From NCBI GenBank assembly GCA_946481445.1, contig CAMLOA010000097.1, forward strand, positions 1 through 6,968: a DNA stretch of 6,968 bases. The letters are read 5' to 3'. Source of the stretch: an uncultured Devosia sp. Lineage in GTDB: Bacteria > Pseudomonadota > Alphaproteobacteria > Rhizobiales > Devosiaceae. Below are positions 1-6,968 of this stretch, in pieces. How positions within the stretch are numbered: the first letter of the stretch is position 1; the number at the start of each line of letters is the position of its first letter. Position numbers and translations under genes: made by a program. Below the pieces are notes generated by a model. That model saw nothing but the letters and a program-made list of their open reading frames with translations. It was not told where the DNA came from and ran no database searches.

Positions 1-26
1 ATCAGCAGGCAGCTTCCCTCGATCAT
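1..26 (-). CDS. Possible start of a further gene running off the left edge
   Basis: An ATG at 26 on the minus strand opens a frame (M-I-E-G-S-C-L-L, then an ATN codon) that runs off the window. GGAG lies eight bases upstream (35-38), and the position, about 53 bases after the reductase stop, suits the next operon gene. The eight residues would be compatible with the start of a Rossmann protein such as a UDP-GlcNAc 4,6-dehydratase, which often begins with a short polar lead and 'LLITGGTGSFG'. This is a guess: eight residues cannot identify a family. Confidence 0.35.
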
Positions 27-79
27 GGCTCAGACTCCGTAATTTCCTGATGCAGGCGTCGTGTCTTGCGCCTGGGGTG

Positions 80-967
80 CTAGACGGCGTTGGACGCGCT
101 TTGCTGGTCCTGGTGCATGGTGTGGATCAGCGAACGCCAATCCGGTGGGCGGTAGCCGGTGCTTGCCCGGAACCGTTCGGAATTGAGCGAACGGTCGATG
201 ACGACGGCATCGGATGGCACGATCTCGATCGCCTTGCCATAAGCCTGCGCAACCATCTGGAGCAGCGAGTACTTGTCGATGGCTTCTGCCGACACGTGAT
301 AGAGACCCCGCAGACCGGGATTGGGCAGCACGTGGTCGCGGATGATGCGGGCCAACTCGATTGTCGGCACGCCCGAGAAGATGGCCTTGTTGAAGCCCTT
401 GGTACTGCCTTGCTGGGAAAGAAACCAGTCGACCAGACTGCGGGCACCATTCAGTTCGTGCCCGATGATGGACGTGCGCAGGGTGATCGCGTTGGCATAG
501 TCGACCTCGCCCAGGAGCTTGCTCCGCCCGTAGAGGTCGGTCGCGTCCGGAAGATCGCTTTCGAGGTAGTTCCCGCGACTGCCGCTGAAGACGCAGTCCG
601 TGCTGATCTGGATGAGACGGGCTCCCGCAATGCCAGCCAGCCGTGCCAGGCGGTGGGGCAGGATGGCGTTCAGCGGAATGGCCACGAGCGGATCGTCTGC
701 CGCAGCGAGCTGCTTGACCACACCGACGCAGTTGATCACCACATCCGGCTTGGCGGTGGCCAAGGCCTCGGCCAGTGAATCGGGGTTCTCGGCTTCGATG
801 CCGCCGATCATGGTGGCGGCGCTTGCACCCGGTATCGGCTGGGGCCGCACCGACCGCGTCGTGCCATAGGCGCGGTATCCCGGCGATTGCGCAAACAGGC
901 GCAACACCGCGTTGCCCAGCATGCCGGTGGCGCCGAGCACCAGGATCGTCTTCTGGTCGGTGGTCAC
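80..967 (-). CDS. RmlD-like NAD(P)-dependent sugar-nucleotide reductase (extended SDR)
   Basis: A 295-residue extended short-chain dehydrogenase related to dTDP-4-dehydrorhamnose reductase (RmlD/RfbD). The N-terminal Rossmann motif is LGATGMLG (11-18). VVINCVG (76-82) and ISTDCVFSG (121-129) follow, and the active-site pair is Tyr146/Lys150 in YGRSK. It ends in the family's substrate region, FRASTGYRPPDW (266-277). Such proteins reduce 4-keto (deoxy) sugar nucleotides. In O-antigen and capsule clusters close relatives often sit beside UDP-GlcNAc 4,6-dehydratases, but the substrate here is not shown. The start chosen is GTG at 967, not the earlier ATG at 1036, because AGGGGAG lies six bases upstream and the Rossmann core follows at once; the earlier ATG would overlap the aminotransferase. 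There are 25 bases between the aminotransferase stop and this GTG. It is not an obvious step of nonulosonate synthesis, so it may serve a second sugar of the same glycan. Confidence 0.9.
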   Translation of the reverse strand: MTTDQKTILVLGATGMLGNAVLRLFAQSPGYRAYGTTRSVRPQPIPGASAATMIGGIEAENPDSLAEALATAKPDVVINCVGVVKQLAAADDPLVAIPLNAILPHRLARLAGIAGARLIQISTDCVFSGSRGNYLESDLPDATDLYGRSKLLGEVDYANAITLRTSIIGHELNGARSLVDWFLSQQGSTKGFNKAIFSGVPTIELARIIRDHVLPNPGLRGLYHVSAEAIDKYSLLQMVAQAYGKAIEIVPSDAVVIDRSLNSERFRASTGYRPPDWRSLIHTMHQDQQSASNAV

Positions 968-973
968 AGGTGG

Positions 974-980
974 CTCCCCT
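974..980 (-). promoter_or_regulatory. Shine-Dalgarno site for the RmlD-like reductase
   Basis: The minus strand reads AGGGGAG here, six bases before the GTG at 967. This strong site sits in the 25-base gap after the aminotransferase stop. It decides the start in favour of GTG 967 over the in-frame ATG at 1036, which would lie inside the upstream gene. Confidence 0.8.
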
Positions 981-992
981 TCTTTGGCCGGG

Positions 993-2459
<1,467 letters not shown>

Positions 2460-2460
2460 C

Positions 2461-3093
2461 TTACCCTCCAGTCATTTCCCGAGCCGGAACGCCCGCCTGT
2501 ACGCTTTCTGCCGGCACGTCTCGTACCACAACGGCACCGGCTCCGATGATCGCTCGGTCGCCGATGCGTATGCCGGGCAGAACCGTGGCATTGGCGCCGA
2601 TCAGGACGCCTGCGCCCACAGCGACGGCACCCCCCAGTACCGCCCCCGGAGCGATGTGGCTACCCTTGCCGATGGAGCATTCATGATCCACCACGGCGCG
2701 ATGATTGATAATGGCCAGCCGGCCAATTTCAACCGACGGGCCGATAATGGCGCCCGCGGCGACAAATGTGCCGTCGCCCAGGGTCGCCGATGGCGAAACA
2801 AGCGCTGCCGGGTGTCGCACGGTTTGGACGACGGCGCCGGCGGCTTCCAGCGCTTCCGCCACGGCGCAGCGCGCCGGGTTGCTGCCGATGCAGACATGGA
2901 TGGCCCTGCCGCGCAGGGTGGCTGTGTTGAGGTCGCCGACGCGGACGCCCAGCCGGACGGTCCCCGCCTTTTCGGGCGCTTGATCGAAAAGGCTCAGCAA
3001 CCGGGGGTCGAAACCCGCGGCAACAAGGGCCTCGATGACCACGAGACTGTGTCCACCGGCCCCGATCAGGGCTATGCCGCGCTCAGTAGGCAT
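2461..3093 (-). CDS. NeuD/PglD-type sugar O- or N-acyltransferase (left-handed beta-helix)
   Basis: A 210-residue protein with the two-part layout of the NeuD/PglD family. A small Rossmann-like domain begins with IALIGAGGHS (7-16), and a hexapeptide-repeat left-handed beta-helix covers about 95-205. The segment VVDHECSIG (134-142) contains a His-Glu pair (His137-Glu138) matching the catalytic His125-Glu126 of PglD from memory. The end, VQAGVPAREM, is the typical acetyl-CoA-binding tail. In PglD the reaction is acetyl-CoA-dependent N-acetylation of the UDP-4-amino sugar to UDP-di-N-acetylbacillosamine; in NeuD it is O-acetylation of sialic acid. The aminotransferase directly downstream supports the PglD/LegH role. 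The ATG at 3093 lies within the last codons of the epimerase gene (11-base overlap) and lacks a good Shine-Dalgarno sequence, so reinitiation is likely. The acyl group could differ from acetyl. Confidence 0.92.
   Translation of the reverse strand: MPTERGIALIGAGGHSLVVIEALVAAGFDPRLLSLFDQAPEKAGTVRLGVRVGDLNTATLRGRAIHVCIGSNPARCAVAEALEAAGAVVQTVRHPAALVSPSATLGDGTFVAAGAIIGPSVEIGRLAIINHRAVVDHECSIGKGSHIAPGAVLGGAVAVGAGVLIGANATVLPGIRIGDRAIIGAGAVVVRDVPAESVQAGVPAREMTGG
2464..2469 (-). promoter_or_regulatory. Shine-Dalgarno site for the CBS-aminotransferase
   Basis: The minus strand reads GGAGGG, followed by the TAA stop of the acyltransferase, one G and then the GTG start at 2459. The site lies in the last codons of the acyltransferase gene, so ribosomes ending there can restart at once. 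It supports a real start before the CBS domains, meaning the CBS part is translated as part of the aminotransferase. Confidence 0.8.
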
Positions 3094-4216
3094 TTGATTT
3101 CATCAATTGAGCGGATGTCAGCGGCAAGAGCAGCACGTCAAGGATCCGCTGGCCGGCCCGACCGTCGCCAAAGACGTTGGTCCCCGGGGCGCGCACCTGC
3201 GCCCGTGCCTTGCTGATCGCTTCACGCACCTGATGCTTCTCGAAGGGCGCGTCGATCACGTTCGCGTTTCGCTGGCGCAGGTTCTGCCTGGTCCCCAGAT
3301 TGACCACGGGCGTCCCGAACGTGGCCGCCTCGATGATGCCGCTGCTTGAGTTCCCGACGAGCATGTCGGCTGCCCGCATCAGGGAGACGTAGTCGGAACG
3401 GCTGAGATGGGTCTGGACCTGGATGGCGTTGCTTGCGGCGGCGCGGTCGAGCACGCGCCCAATGGCGTCGCTGCCGGCATCCGAGTTTGGCCGCAGGGCA
3501 ACTACCTGCATTCCGGCTTCCACAAGGGCGTTCACGACCATTTCGGCATCGTCTTCGCCACGGTCGGCATCCTGAACCACCGGGTGCATCACCAGCAGGG
3601 CGATCGGCTGATCCGCCTTGAGGCCGAACTGGTCGACGAGGGATGATCGGTCCTTCTGCGCAAGCTCGGCCAGGCCATCGAGCCCGGGTGCTCCGACCAC
3701 ATGAATGTCCTGCGCCCTCTCGCCCATCCGCTCCAGGCGTTCTGCGCTCTCCTGCGAGGCGGCAAGGTGAATGTGGCTGAGCTTGGAGATGGCGTGCCGC
3801 ACTGGTTCGTCGATCGTGCCGCTGCGTTCGCCCCCGTGGATGTGGGCCACATGCATGTTCAGGTGGACCGCGGCGATTGCGCCGGCCAGCATTTCTCCGC
3901 GGTCACCCAGCACCAGGACGATGTCGGGGCGCTCCCGCTCCAGCACATCGACAAAGCCACCGATCATCGTTCCGATATTGCGGGCCATCAAGGCACCGCT
4001 CGGCGGACCGAGGTCGACAGGGACGACGATGGGTGCCGGCAGTCCACCTCCCGCGATCTCGTCAACCGTGTGGCCGTGCTGGGGCGACAGGTGCATTCCG
4101 GTCGCGACGATGCAAAGGTCCATCTGCTCGTGACCGGCGATCAACTGGAGCGTTGAGCGCATGAGGCCGAAGTCGGCCCGAGTGCCGGTGATGTAACAGA
4201 CCTTGCGAGGTTTCAT
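3083..4216 (-). CDS. neuC: Hydrolysing UDP-sugar 2-epimerase, NeuC/LegG family
   Basis: A 377-residue member of the UDP-GlcNAc 2-epimerase family with GT-B fold. It should hydrolyse UDP from UDP-GlcNAc or UDP-di-N-acetylbacillosamine while inverting C2, giving the free mannose-type sugar used by the synthase. Visible motifs are TGTRADFG (10-17), LVLGDRGEML (101-110), HIHGGERSGTIDEPVRHAIS (125-144) and VGAPGLDGL (174-182). The C-terminal UDP-binding region is VGNSSSGIIEAATFGTPVVN (287-306). All are characteristic of the hydrolysing NeuC/LegG branch rather than the non-hydrolysing WecB branch. The ATG at 4216 was chosen because it directly precedes KVCYITGTRADFG and overlaps the synthase stop as ATGA. 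The frame is open for another 166 codons upstream, but that is antisense-free shadow of the synthase. The 3' end overlaps the acyltransferase start by 11 bases. Substrate (sialate or legionaminate route) is inferred from neighbours. Confidence 0.95.
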   Translation of the reverse strand: MKPRKVCYITGTRADFGLMRSTLQLIAGHEQMDLCIVATGMHLSPQHGHTVDEIAGGGLPAPIVVPVDLGPPSGALMARNIGTMIGGFVDVLERERPDIVLVLGDRGEMLAGAIAAVHLNMHVAHIHGGERSGTIDEPVRHAISKLSHIHLAASQESAERLERMGERAQDIHVVGAPGLDGLAELAQKDRSSLVDQFGLKADQPIALLVMHPVVQDADRGEDDAEMVVNALVEAGMQVVALRPNSDAGSDAIGRVLDRAAASNAIQVQTHLSRSDYVSLMRAADMLVGNSSSGIIEAATFGTPVVNLGTRQNLRQRNANVIDAPFEKHQVREAISKARAQVRAPGTNVFGDGRAGQRILDVLLLPLTSAQLMKSNAY

Positions 4217-5244
4217 AGCAGATCGGTCTGCGCGAGCGTCTCGCCGGCTCTGATGTCCCGCGCAGCCTTCCTTCCAATGGTGGCCTGCAGGTCGCGTGGT
4301 TGAATTCCGGTACCGGGCCGAAGGAGCGCGATCGCGTCGGCGCTGATCTCGTGCCCTGCCGGAATGTCGCGAATGGCGGTCACGCTGCGCCGGACCAGGG
4401 CACGGACGGGAAGCTCGGAGGCAGTGGGAACCTTGGCGCTGCTGCCCAGTGCCTGCTCGATATCGCGAATCTGGCGAACGAGTTCGGTCAATTGCATGGG
4501 GTCGAGCGAGGCCCCGTGATCCGGTCCGGGCAGCGACGTGTCGAGCGTGAAGTGTTTCTCGATCACGGTGGCACCCAGCGCCACCGCCCCCGTGGAGACG
4601 GCCAGCCCCAGCGTGTGGTCCGAGTACCCGACCGGCAACCCGGTTTCGATCGCTATCGACTGCATGGCCCGCAGGTTCACGTCGGATGGCGCGGTGGGGT
4701 AGTTGGACGTGCAATGGAGAACCGTGACGACGTCCTGCATAGGCTCGTCAAAGCCACGGCGCGCGCGTTCCTGGGCGATGGCATCCACCGCAGAAACCAC
4801 CTCGTCCATCGATGCCATTCCGGTGGACACAATGAGCGGAAGGTTCTTGGAGGCCATGTGCGTCAGGAACGGCAGGTTGGTGATCTCTCCCGAGGGCACC
4901 TTGATGCGGCGAATTCCCAGTTCGACGAGAAAGTCCAGCGACTCTTCGTCAAAGGCGGTCGACATGAATTCAATGCCCAGTTCCGCGCACCGGGCGACCA
5001 GCGCCCTGTGCAGGTCGTGGCTCATCTCCAGGGCCGCGAGCATGTCGAACTGATCGCCGTCGCCGGTCGCAGCCTTCTGATAGTCGGCCTTCTCGGCGCC
5101 GCGGCGGGTCAACTTCTCGGCAGAAAATGTCTGGAACTTGACCGCGTCGGCGCCGCTCCTGGCGGCTGCTTCGACAAGCTCGAATGCCATGGCGTCCTGG
5201 CCGTTATGATTCACGCCGGCTTCTGCGATGATGAAAGTTGGCAT
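4213..5244 (-). CDS. neuB: Nonulosonic acid synthase, NeuB/LegI family (N-acetylneuraminate/legionaminate synthase)
   Basis: This 343-residue enzyme should condense phosphoenolpyruvate with a 2-acetamido (or 2,4-diacetamido) mannose-type sugar to form a nine-carbon nonulosonic acid. The N-terminal TIM barrel opens with FIIAEAGVNHNG (4-15) and carries GADAVKFQTF (31-40), KVPSGEITNLP (115-125) and VSTGMAS (139-145). It also has the metal-ligand histidines in YSDH (His210) and EKHFT (His231). The C-terminal part, about 285-343, is a SAF/antifreeze-like domain (RRSVTAIRDIPAGHEI onwards) that caps the partner active site in the family's domain-swapped dimer. Length is normal. The start ATG at 5244 is the only one that keeps the full barrel; the ribosome-binding site is weak. 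The gene begins nine bases after the SDR stop and ends in an ATGA overlap with the epimerase. Context with the aminotransferase and acyltransferase favours legionaminate-type over sialate substrate; motifs alone do not decide. Confidence 0.95.
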   Translation of the reverse strand: MPTFIIAEAGVNHNGQDAMAFELVEAAARSGADAVKFQTFSAEKLTRRGAEKADYQKAATGDGDQFDMLAALEMSHDLHRALVARCAELGIEFMSTAFDEESLDFLVELGIRRIKVPSGEITNLPFLTHMASKNLPLIVSTGMASMDEVVSAVDAIAQERARRGFDEPMQDVVTVLHCTSNYPTAPSDVNLRAMQSIAIETGLPVGYSDHTLGLAVSTGAVALGATVIEKHFTLDTSLPGPDHGASLDPMQLTELVRQIRDIEQALGSSAKVPTASELPVRALVRRSVTAIRDIPAGHEISADAIALLRPGTGIQPRDLQATIGRKAARDIRAGETLAQTDLL

Positions 5245-5253
5245 TGTTCTGCT

Positions 5254-6054
5254 CTACCAGACGGTCAGGCCGCCATCTATGACAATGTTTTGTCCGGTGA
5301 CATAGGATGAGGCACTGGACAGCAAATAGATGAGGGCGCCGGACATTTCGTTGTCCTTTGCCATTCTCGCCATCGGGACCCGGGCGCTGTAGCGCTGGAC
5401 GAACGTGTCATTCTGCCCGCTGAAGACACCGCCCGGAGTGAGGGCGTTGACCCGCACATTGCGGTGCCCCCAATAGGCCGAAAGGTACCGGGTCAGACCC
5501 CACAGGCCGGCCTTGGATGCGGAATAGACGGCGGGCGTATTGATTGCTCGTCCCTCGTATTGAGAGCCTTCATAGATCCTCTGGTCGGGGGCGACCACCC
5601 CATAGACCGAAAGGGTGTTGACGATCGACCCGTCCTTTCGCTCTGCCATGCCGGCGCCGAACACCTGTGCACAGATCATGGCGCCAGTGAGGTTGGTCGC
5701 CATGACTTCGTTCCAGTCGGCGATCGGAAAGGTCTCGAACGGCTCGAAGAAGTTGGCACTCTTGGCCGCCGCATTGTTGACCAGGCCGTGGACGGGACCG
5801 AGTTCGGCCGCGATGGTGTCGGCTGCGTGGCGGACGGCCTCCACATCCGTGATGTCCACCTGCAGGGCCCGTACCGATCGGCTGCCGGACTGTTGTTCCA
5901 GGTCAGGGGGCAGGCGGTCCTCCGCCCGCTCCAGCACGACAACATTGGCGCCGGCCGCCGCCAGGGCCTTTGTCATCTGTCGGCCCAGTATGCCCCCGCC
6001 GCCTGTGATGACGACGGTCCTGCCGCTCAGGGAGAAGTCAGGCACGTCGCTCAT
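5254..6054 (-). CDS. Short-chain dehydrogenase/reductase, PtmA-like (flagellin-modification type)
   Basis: A 266-residue classical SDR. It shows the Rossmann motif TGGGGILG (17-24), the NNAA motif (93-96), catalytic Ser149 and the YxxxK pair Tyr177/Lys181. The C-terminal SSYVTGQNIVIDGG is the standard SDR ending. The Ser-to-Tyr distance is 28 residues, against about 13 in most classical SDRs. The extra segment, YGVVAPDQRIYEG followed by a short loop, resembles what I recall of the PtmA group from Campylobacter flagellin-modification clusters. PtmA has been proposed to help supply a precursor for GDP-linked legionaminate synthesis, but its exact reaction is less settled than the Leg enzymes. 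The ATG at 6054 has GGAG seven bases upstream (6062-6065). The gene overlaps the end of the CMP-sugar synthetase by 17 bases and is followed nine bases later by the synthase. Fold assignment is secure; substrate is inferred. Confidence 0.9.
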   Translation of the reverse strand: MSDVPDFSLSGRTVVITGGGGILGRQMTKALAAAGANVVVLERAEDRLPPDLEQQSGSRSVRALQVDITDVEAVRHAADTIAAELGPVHGLVNNAAAKSANFFEPFETFPIADWNEVMATNLTGAMICAQVFGAGMAERKDGSIVNTLSVYGVVAPDQRIYEGSQYEGRAINTPAVYSASKAGLWGLTRYLSAYWGHRNVRVNALTPGGVFSGQNDTFVQRYSARVPMARMAKDNEMSGALIYLLSSASSYVTGQNIVIDGGLTVW

Positions 6055-6733
6055 TCTGCAGCTCCAGCAGGCGTTCCACGAAGAAGAAATCCAGTTCGGA
6101 ATCGATGTCGATCGAGCGTTCGCGCGGCATCTCGTAGAGCTTCACGCGGTTGTTCCAGATGCCCCGCTCGAGGGCCGGCTTGCGCCATACATAGATGGAT
6201 GCGTTCATCGAGTAGACCTTGGGCGCGCCCTGCCGGCCGAAAATCTCCGAGCGGGGTGGCTTGACCAGCACGACCCTGCCGTCCGCGTCGCGCTCGACCA
6301 TGTTGAAGTAGGGGCTCTTTTCGGACTCGAACCCCGTGATCACCACATCGGTGTCATCGTCGAACAGTGCAATGCAGGCTTCGATATCGGTGACCAGCCT
6401 GAGCGGCGATGTCGGGTCGAGGTCGACAATTCGGTCGACTTCGGTTCCCTGCCGCTCGACTTCGTCCACCAGGTGCCGGATCACCGGCACCTTGGGTGCG
6501 GTGCTGGTCGCCAGTTCGGCCGGCCGCATATAGGGGACCTGCGCACCGCTCCGCCGGGCCACATCGGCTATCTCTTCGGAATCGGTGGAAACGAAGACGC
6601 CCTCTATCCCCTTGCAGCTGAGGGCCTGTTCGATGGTGTGGGCAATGAGCGGCCGCCCTCCGAGCAACCGGATATTCTTGCCCGGCACGCCCGTAGAGCC
6701 GCCCCGCGCGCAGATGGTGGCGATCGTCTTCAT
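6038..6733 (-). CDS. CMP-nonulosonate synthetase (acylneuraminate cytidylyltransferase family; NeuA/LegF/PseF type)
   Basis: This 231-residue protein should transfer CMP from CTP to the anomeric hydroxyl of a nonulosonic acid, giving the activated donor for glycosyltransfer in the cytoplasm. The family's nucleotide-binding signature is at the N-terminus (residues 9-20, ARGGSTGVPGKN). It is followed by LDPTSPLR (105-112) and an acidic metal site, SIDIDSELDF (207-216). The length is typical of single-domain members (about 220-240 residues). The ATG at 6733 was chosen because it lies directly before the MKTIATICARGGS core and overlaps the upstream stop as ATGA. The open frame continues 64 codons upstream, but that part is a shadow of the oxidoreductase gene. 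No clear Shine-Dalgarno sequence precedes it, so coupling probably drives initiation. Motifs do not separate Neu, Leg and Pse specificity; the PglE/PglD-like neighbours favour a legionaminate-like substrate. Confidence 0.93.
   Translation of the reverse strand: MKTIATICARGGSTGVPGKNIRLLGGRPLIAHTIEQALSCKGIEGVFVSTDSEEIADVARRSGAQVPYMRPAELATSTAPKVPVIRHLVDEVERQGTEVDRIVDLDPTSPLRLVTDIEACIALFDDDTDVVITGFESEKSPYFNMVERDADGRVVLVKPPRSEIFGRQGAPKVYSMNASIYVWRKPALERGIWNNRVKLYEMPRERSIDIDSELDFFFVERLLELQNERRA
6062..6065 (-). promoter_or_regulatory. Shine-Dalgarno site for the PtmA-like SDR
   Basis: GGAG on the minus strand lies seven bases before the ATG at 6054, inside the 3' end of the CMP-sugar synthetase gene. 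It supports this start and the 17-base overlap of the two genes. Confidence 0.65.
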
Positions 6734-6968
6734 GTGCGGTCTACCATTTCGTCCGTGAGTATCGACAGGGTGGTGCTCTTCAAGCCGTCGGCGAGGTGGG
6801 GAAGCAGGGTCGGACGGCCGGTCGATATGGAATCCACGAAATCCTGCAGACCGTCGAGGTAGGTCTGCCCGACGTTGAAGGCAGCTTGATCGTCGGCAAG
6901 GCTGGTTGTCCCGTCCGGTCCGCAAAGGAGCAGGCGACGCTCGGGCAGATCCCAGATCAATGTCGCCT
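6730..6968 (-). CDS. Gfo/Idh/MocA-family oxidoreductase, C-terminal fragment (cut by right edge)
   Basis: Only the last 78 complete codons before the TGA stop are inside the window; the frame stays open to the right edge, so the N-terminal NAD(P)-binding domain is not visible. The visible tail has a segment YLDGLQDFVDSISTGRPTLL followed by HLADGLKSTTLSIL. This matches the usual end of Gfo/Idh/MocA sugar dehydrogenases, where a helix ending in a gene-specific 'GRP' loop is followed by a 'dGl.s..l.lai' helix. These enzymes oxidise or reduce sugars or sugar nucleotides with NAD(P). The stop overlaps the ATG of the next gene by four bases (ATGA), which implies translational coupling to the CMP-sugar synthetase. 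The family call rests on a short C-terminal stretch plus context, because such oxidoreductases are common next to CMP-nonulosonate genes. The substrate is unknown. Confidence 0.68.
   Translation of the reverse strand, partial: ATLIWDLPERRLLLCGPDGTTSLADDQAAFNVGQTYLDGLQDFVDSISTGRPTLLPHLADGLKSTTLSILTDEMVDRT

Noticed and set aside
53..74. Inverted repeat CAGGCG / CGCCTG with a 10-base loop after the reductase stop, as a possible terminator
   Set aside because: The stem is only six base pairs, no T-run follows on the minus strand, and a candidate gene start lies shortly downstream. It is probably chance or a weak hairpin.
50..778. A 242-codon plus-strand open frame antisense to the RmlD-like reductase
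   Set aside because: No ribosome-binding site or domain is evident, and the minus strand carries an intact reductase with Rossmann and YxxxK motifs.
4217..4714. In-frame 166-codon N-terminal extension of the NeuC-type epimerase
   Set aside because: The extension is an out-of-frame reading of the synthase gene with low-complexity Arg/His-rich sequence. The family core starts right after the ATG at 4216.
5615..6862. A 415-codon plus-strand open frame across the SDR, synthetase and oxidoreductase genes
   Set aside because: It spans three well-supported minus-strand genes and their overlaps, and its translation shows no family motif; it is a codon-bias shadow.
6734..6925. In-frame 64-codon N-terminal extension of the CMP-sugar synthetase
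   Set aside because: It overlaps the coding sequence of the oxidoreductase in another frame. The nucleotide-binding motif is expected within the first ten residues, as it is from the ATG at 6733.

Overview
This window is a compact, GC-rich (by eye roughly 60% or more) stretch of bacterial chromosome. All real genes lie on the minus strand, so transcription runs from the right edge to the left. Protein style, GTG starts and tight gene packing suggest a proteobacterium, possibly an alphaproteobacterium; no rRNA or species-specific marker fixes this. The genes form one surface-sugar (nonulosonic acid) biosynthesis operon.

In transcription order (right to left): (1) the C-terminal end of a probable Gfo/Idh/MocA oxidoreductase, cut by the window edge; (2) a CMP-nonulosonate synthetase of the NeuA/LegF/PseF type; (3) a short-chain dehydrogenase of the flagellin-modification PtmA type; (4) a NeuB/LegI-type nonulosonate synthase with a C-terminal SAF domain; (5) a NeuC/LegG-type hydrolysing UDP-sugar 2-epimerase; (6) a NeuD/PglD-type left-handed beta-helix acyltransferase; (7) a PglE-like sugar aminotransferase with an N-terminal pair of CBS domains; (8) an RmlD-like sugar-nucleotide reductase; and possibly (9) the first codons of another gene at the left edge. 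Neighbouring genes overlap by 4, 17, 4 and 11 bases or are separated by 9, 1, 25 and about 53 bases. There is no room for internal promoters before the last gap, so co-transcription is very likely.

The enzymes fit a legionaminic-acid-like route. A UDP-4-keto-6-deoxy-GlcNAc precursor would be aminated by (7) and N-acylated by (6) to UDP-di-N-acetylbacillosamine. It would then be hydrolysed and epimerised by (5), condensed with phosphoenolpyruvate by (4) and activated with CMP by (2). The 4,6-dehydratase that starts this route is not in the complete part of the window, and neither is a transferase that would place the sugar on flagellin, capsule or LPS. The SDR, the Gfo/Idh/MocA enzyme and the RmlD-like reductase have no required step in the core route and may make a variant or a second sugar.

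The most unusual feature is gene (7). CBS pairs of this kind are familiar to me on the sugar-nucleotidyltransferase PtmE of legionaminate clusters, whereas here one is joined to the aminotransferase. No mobile elements, RNA genes, CRISPR arrays or convincing terminators were seen.
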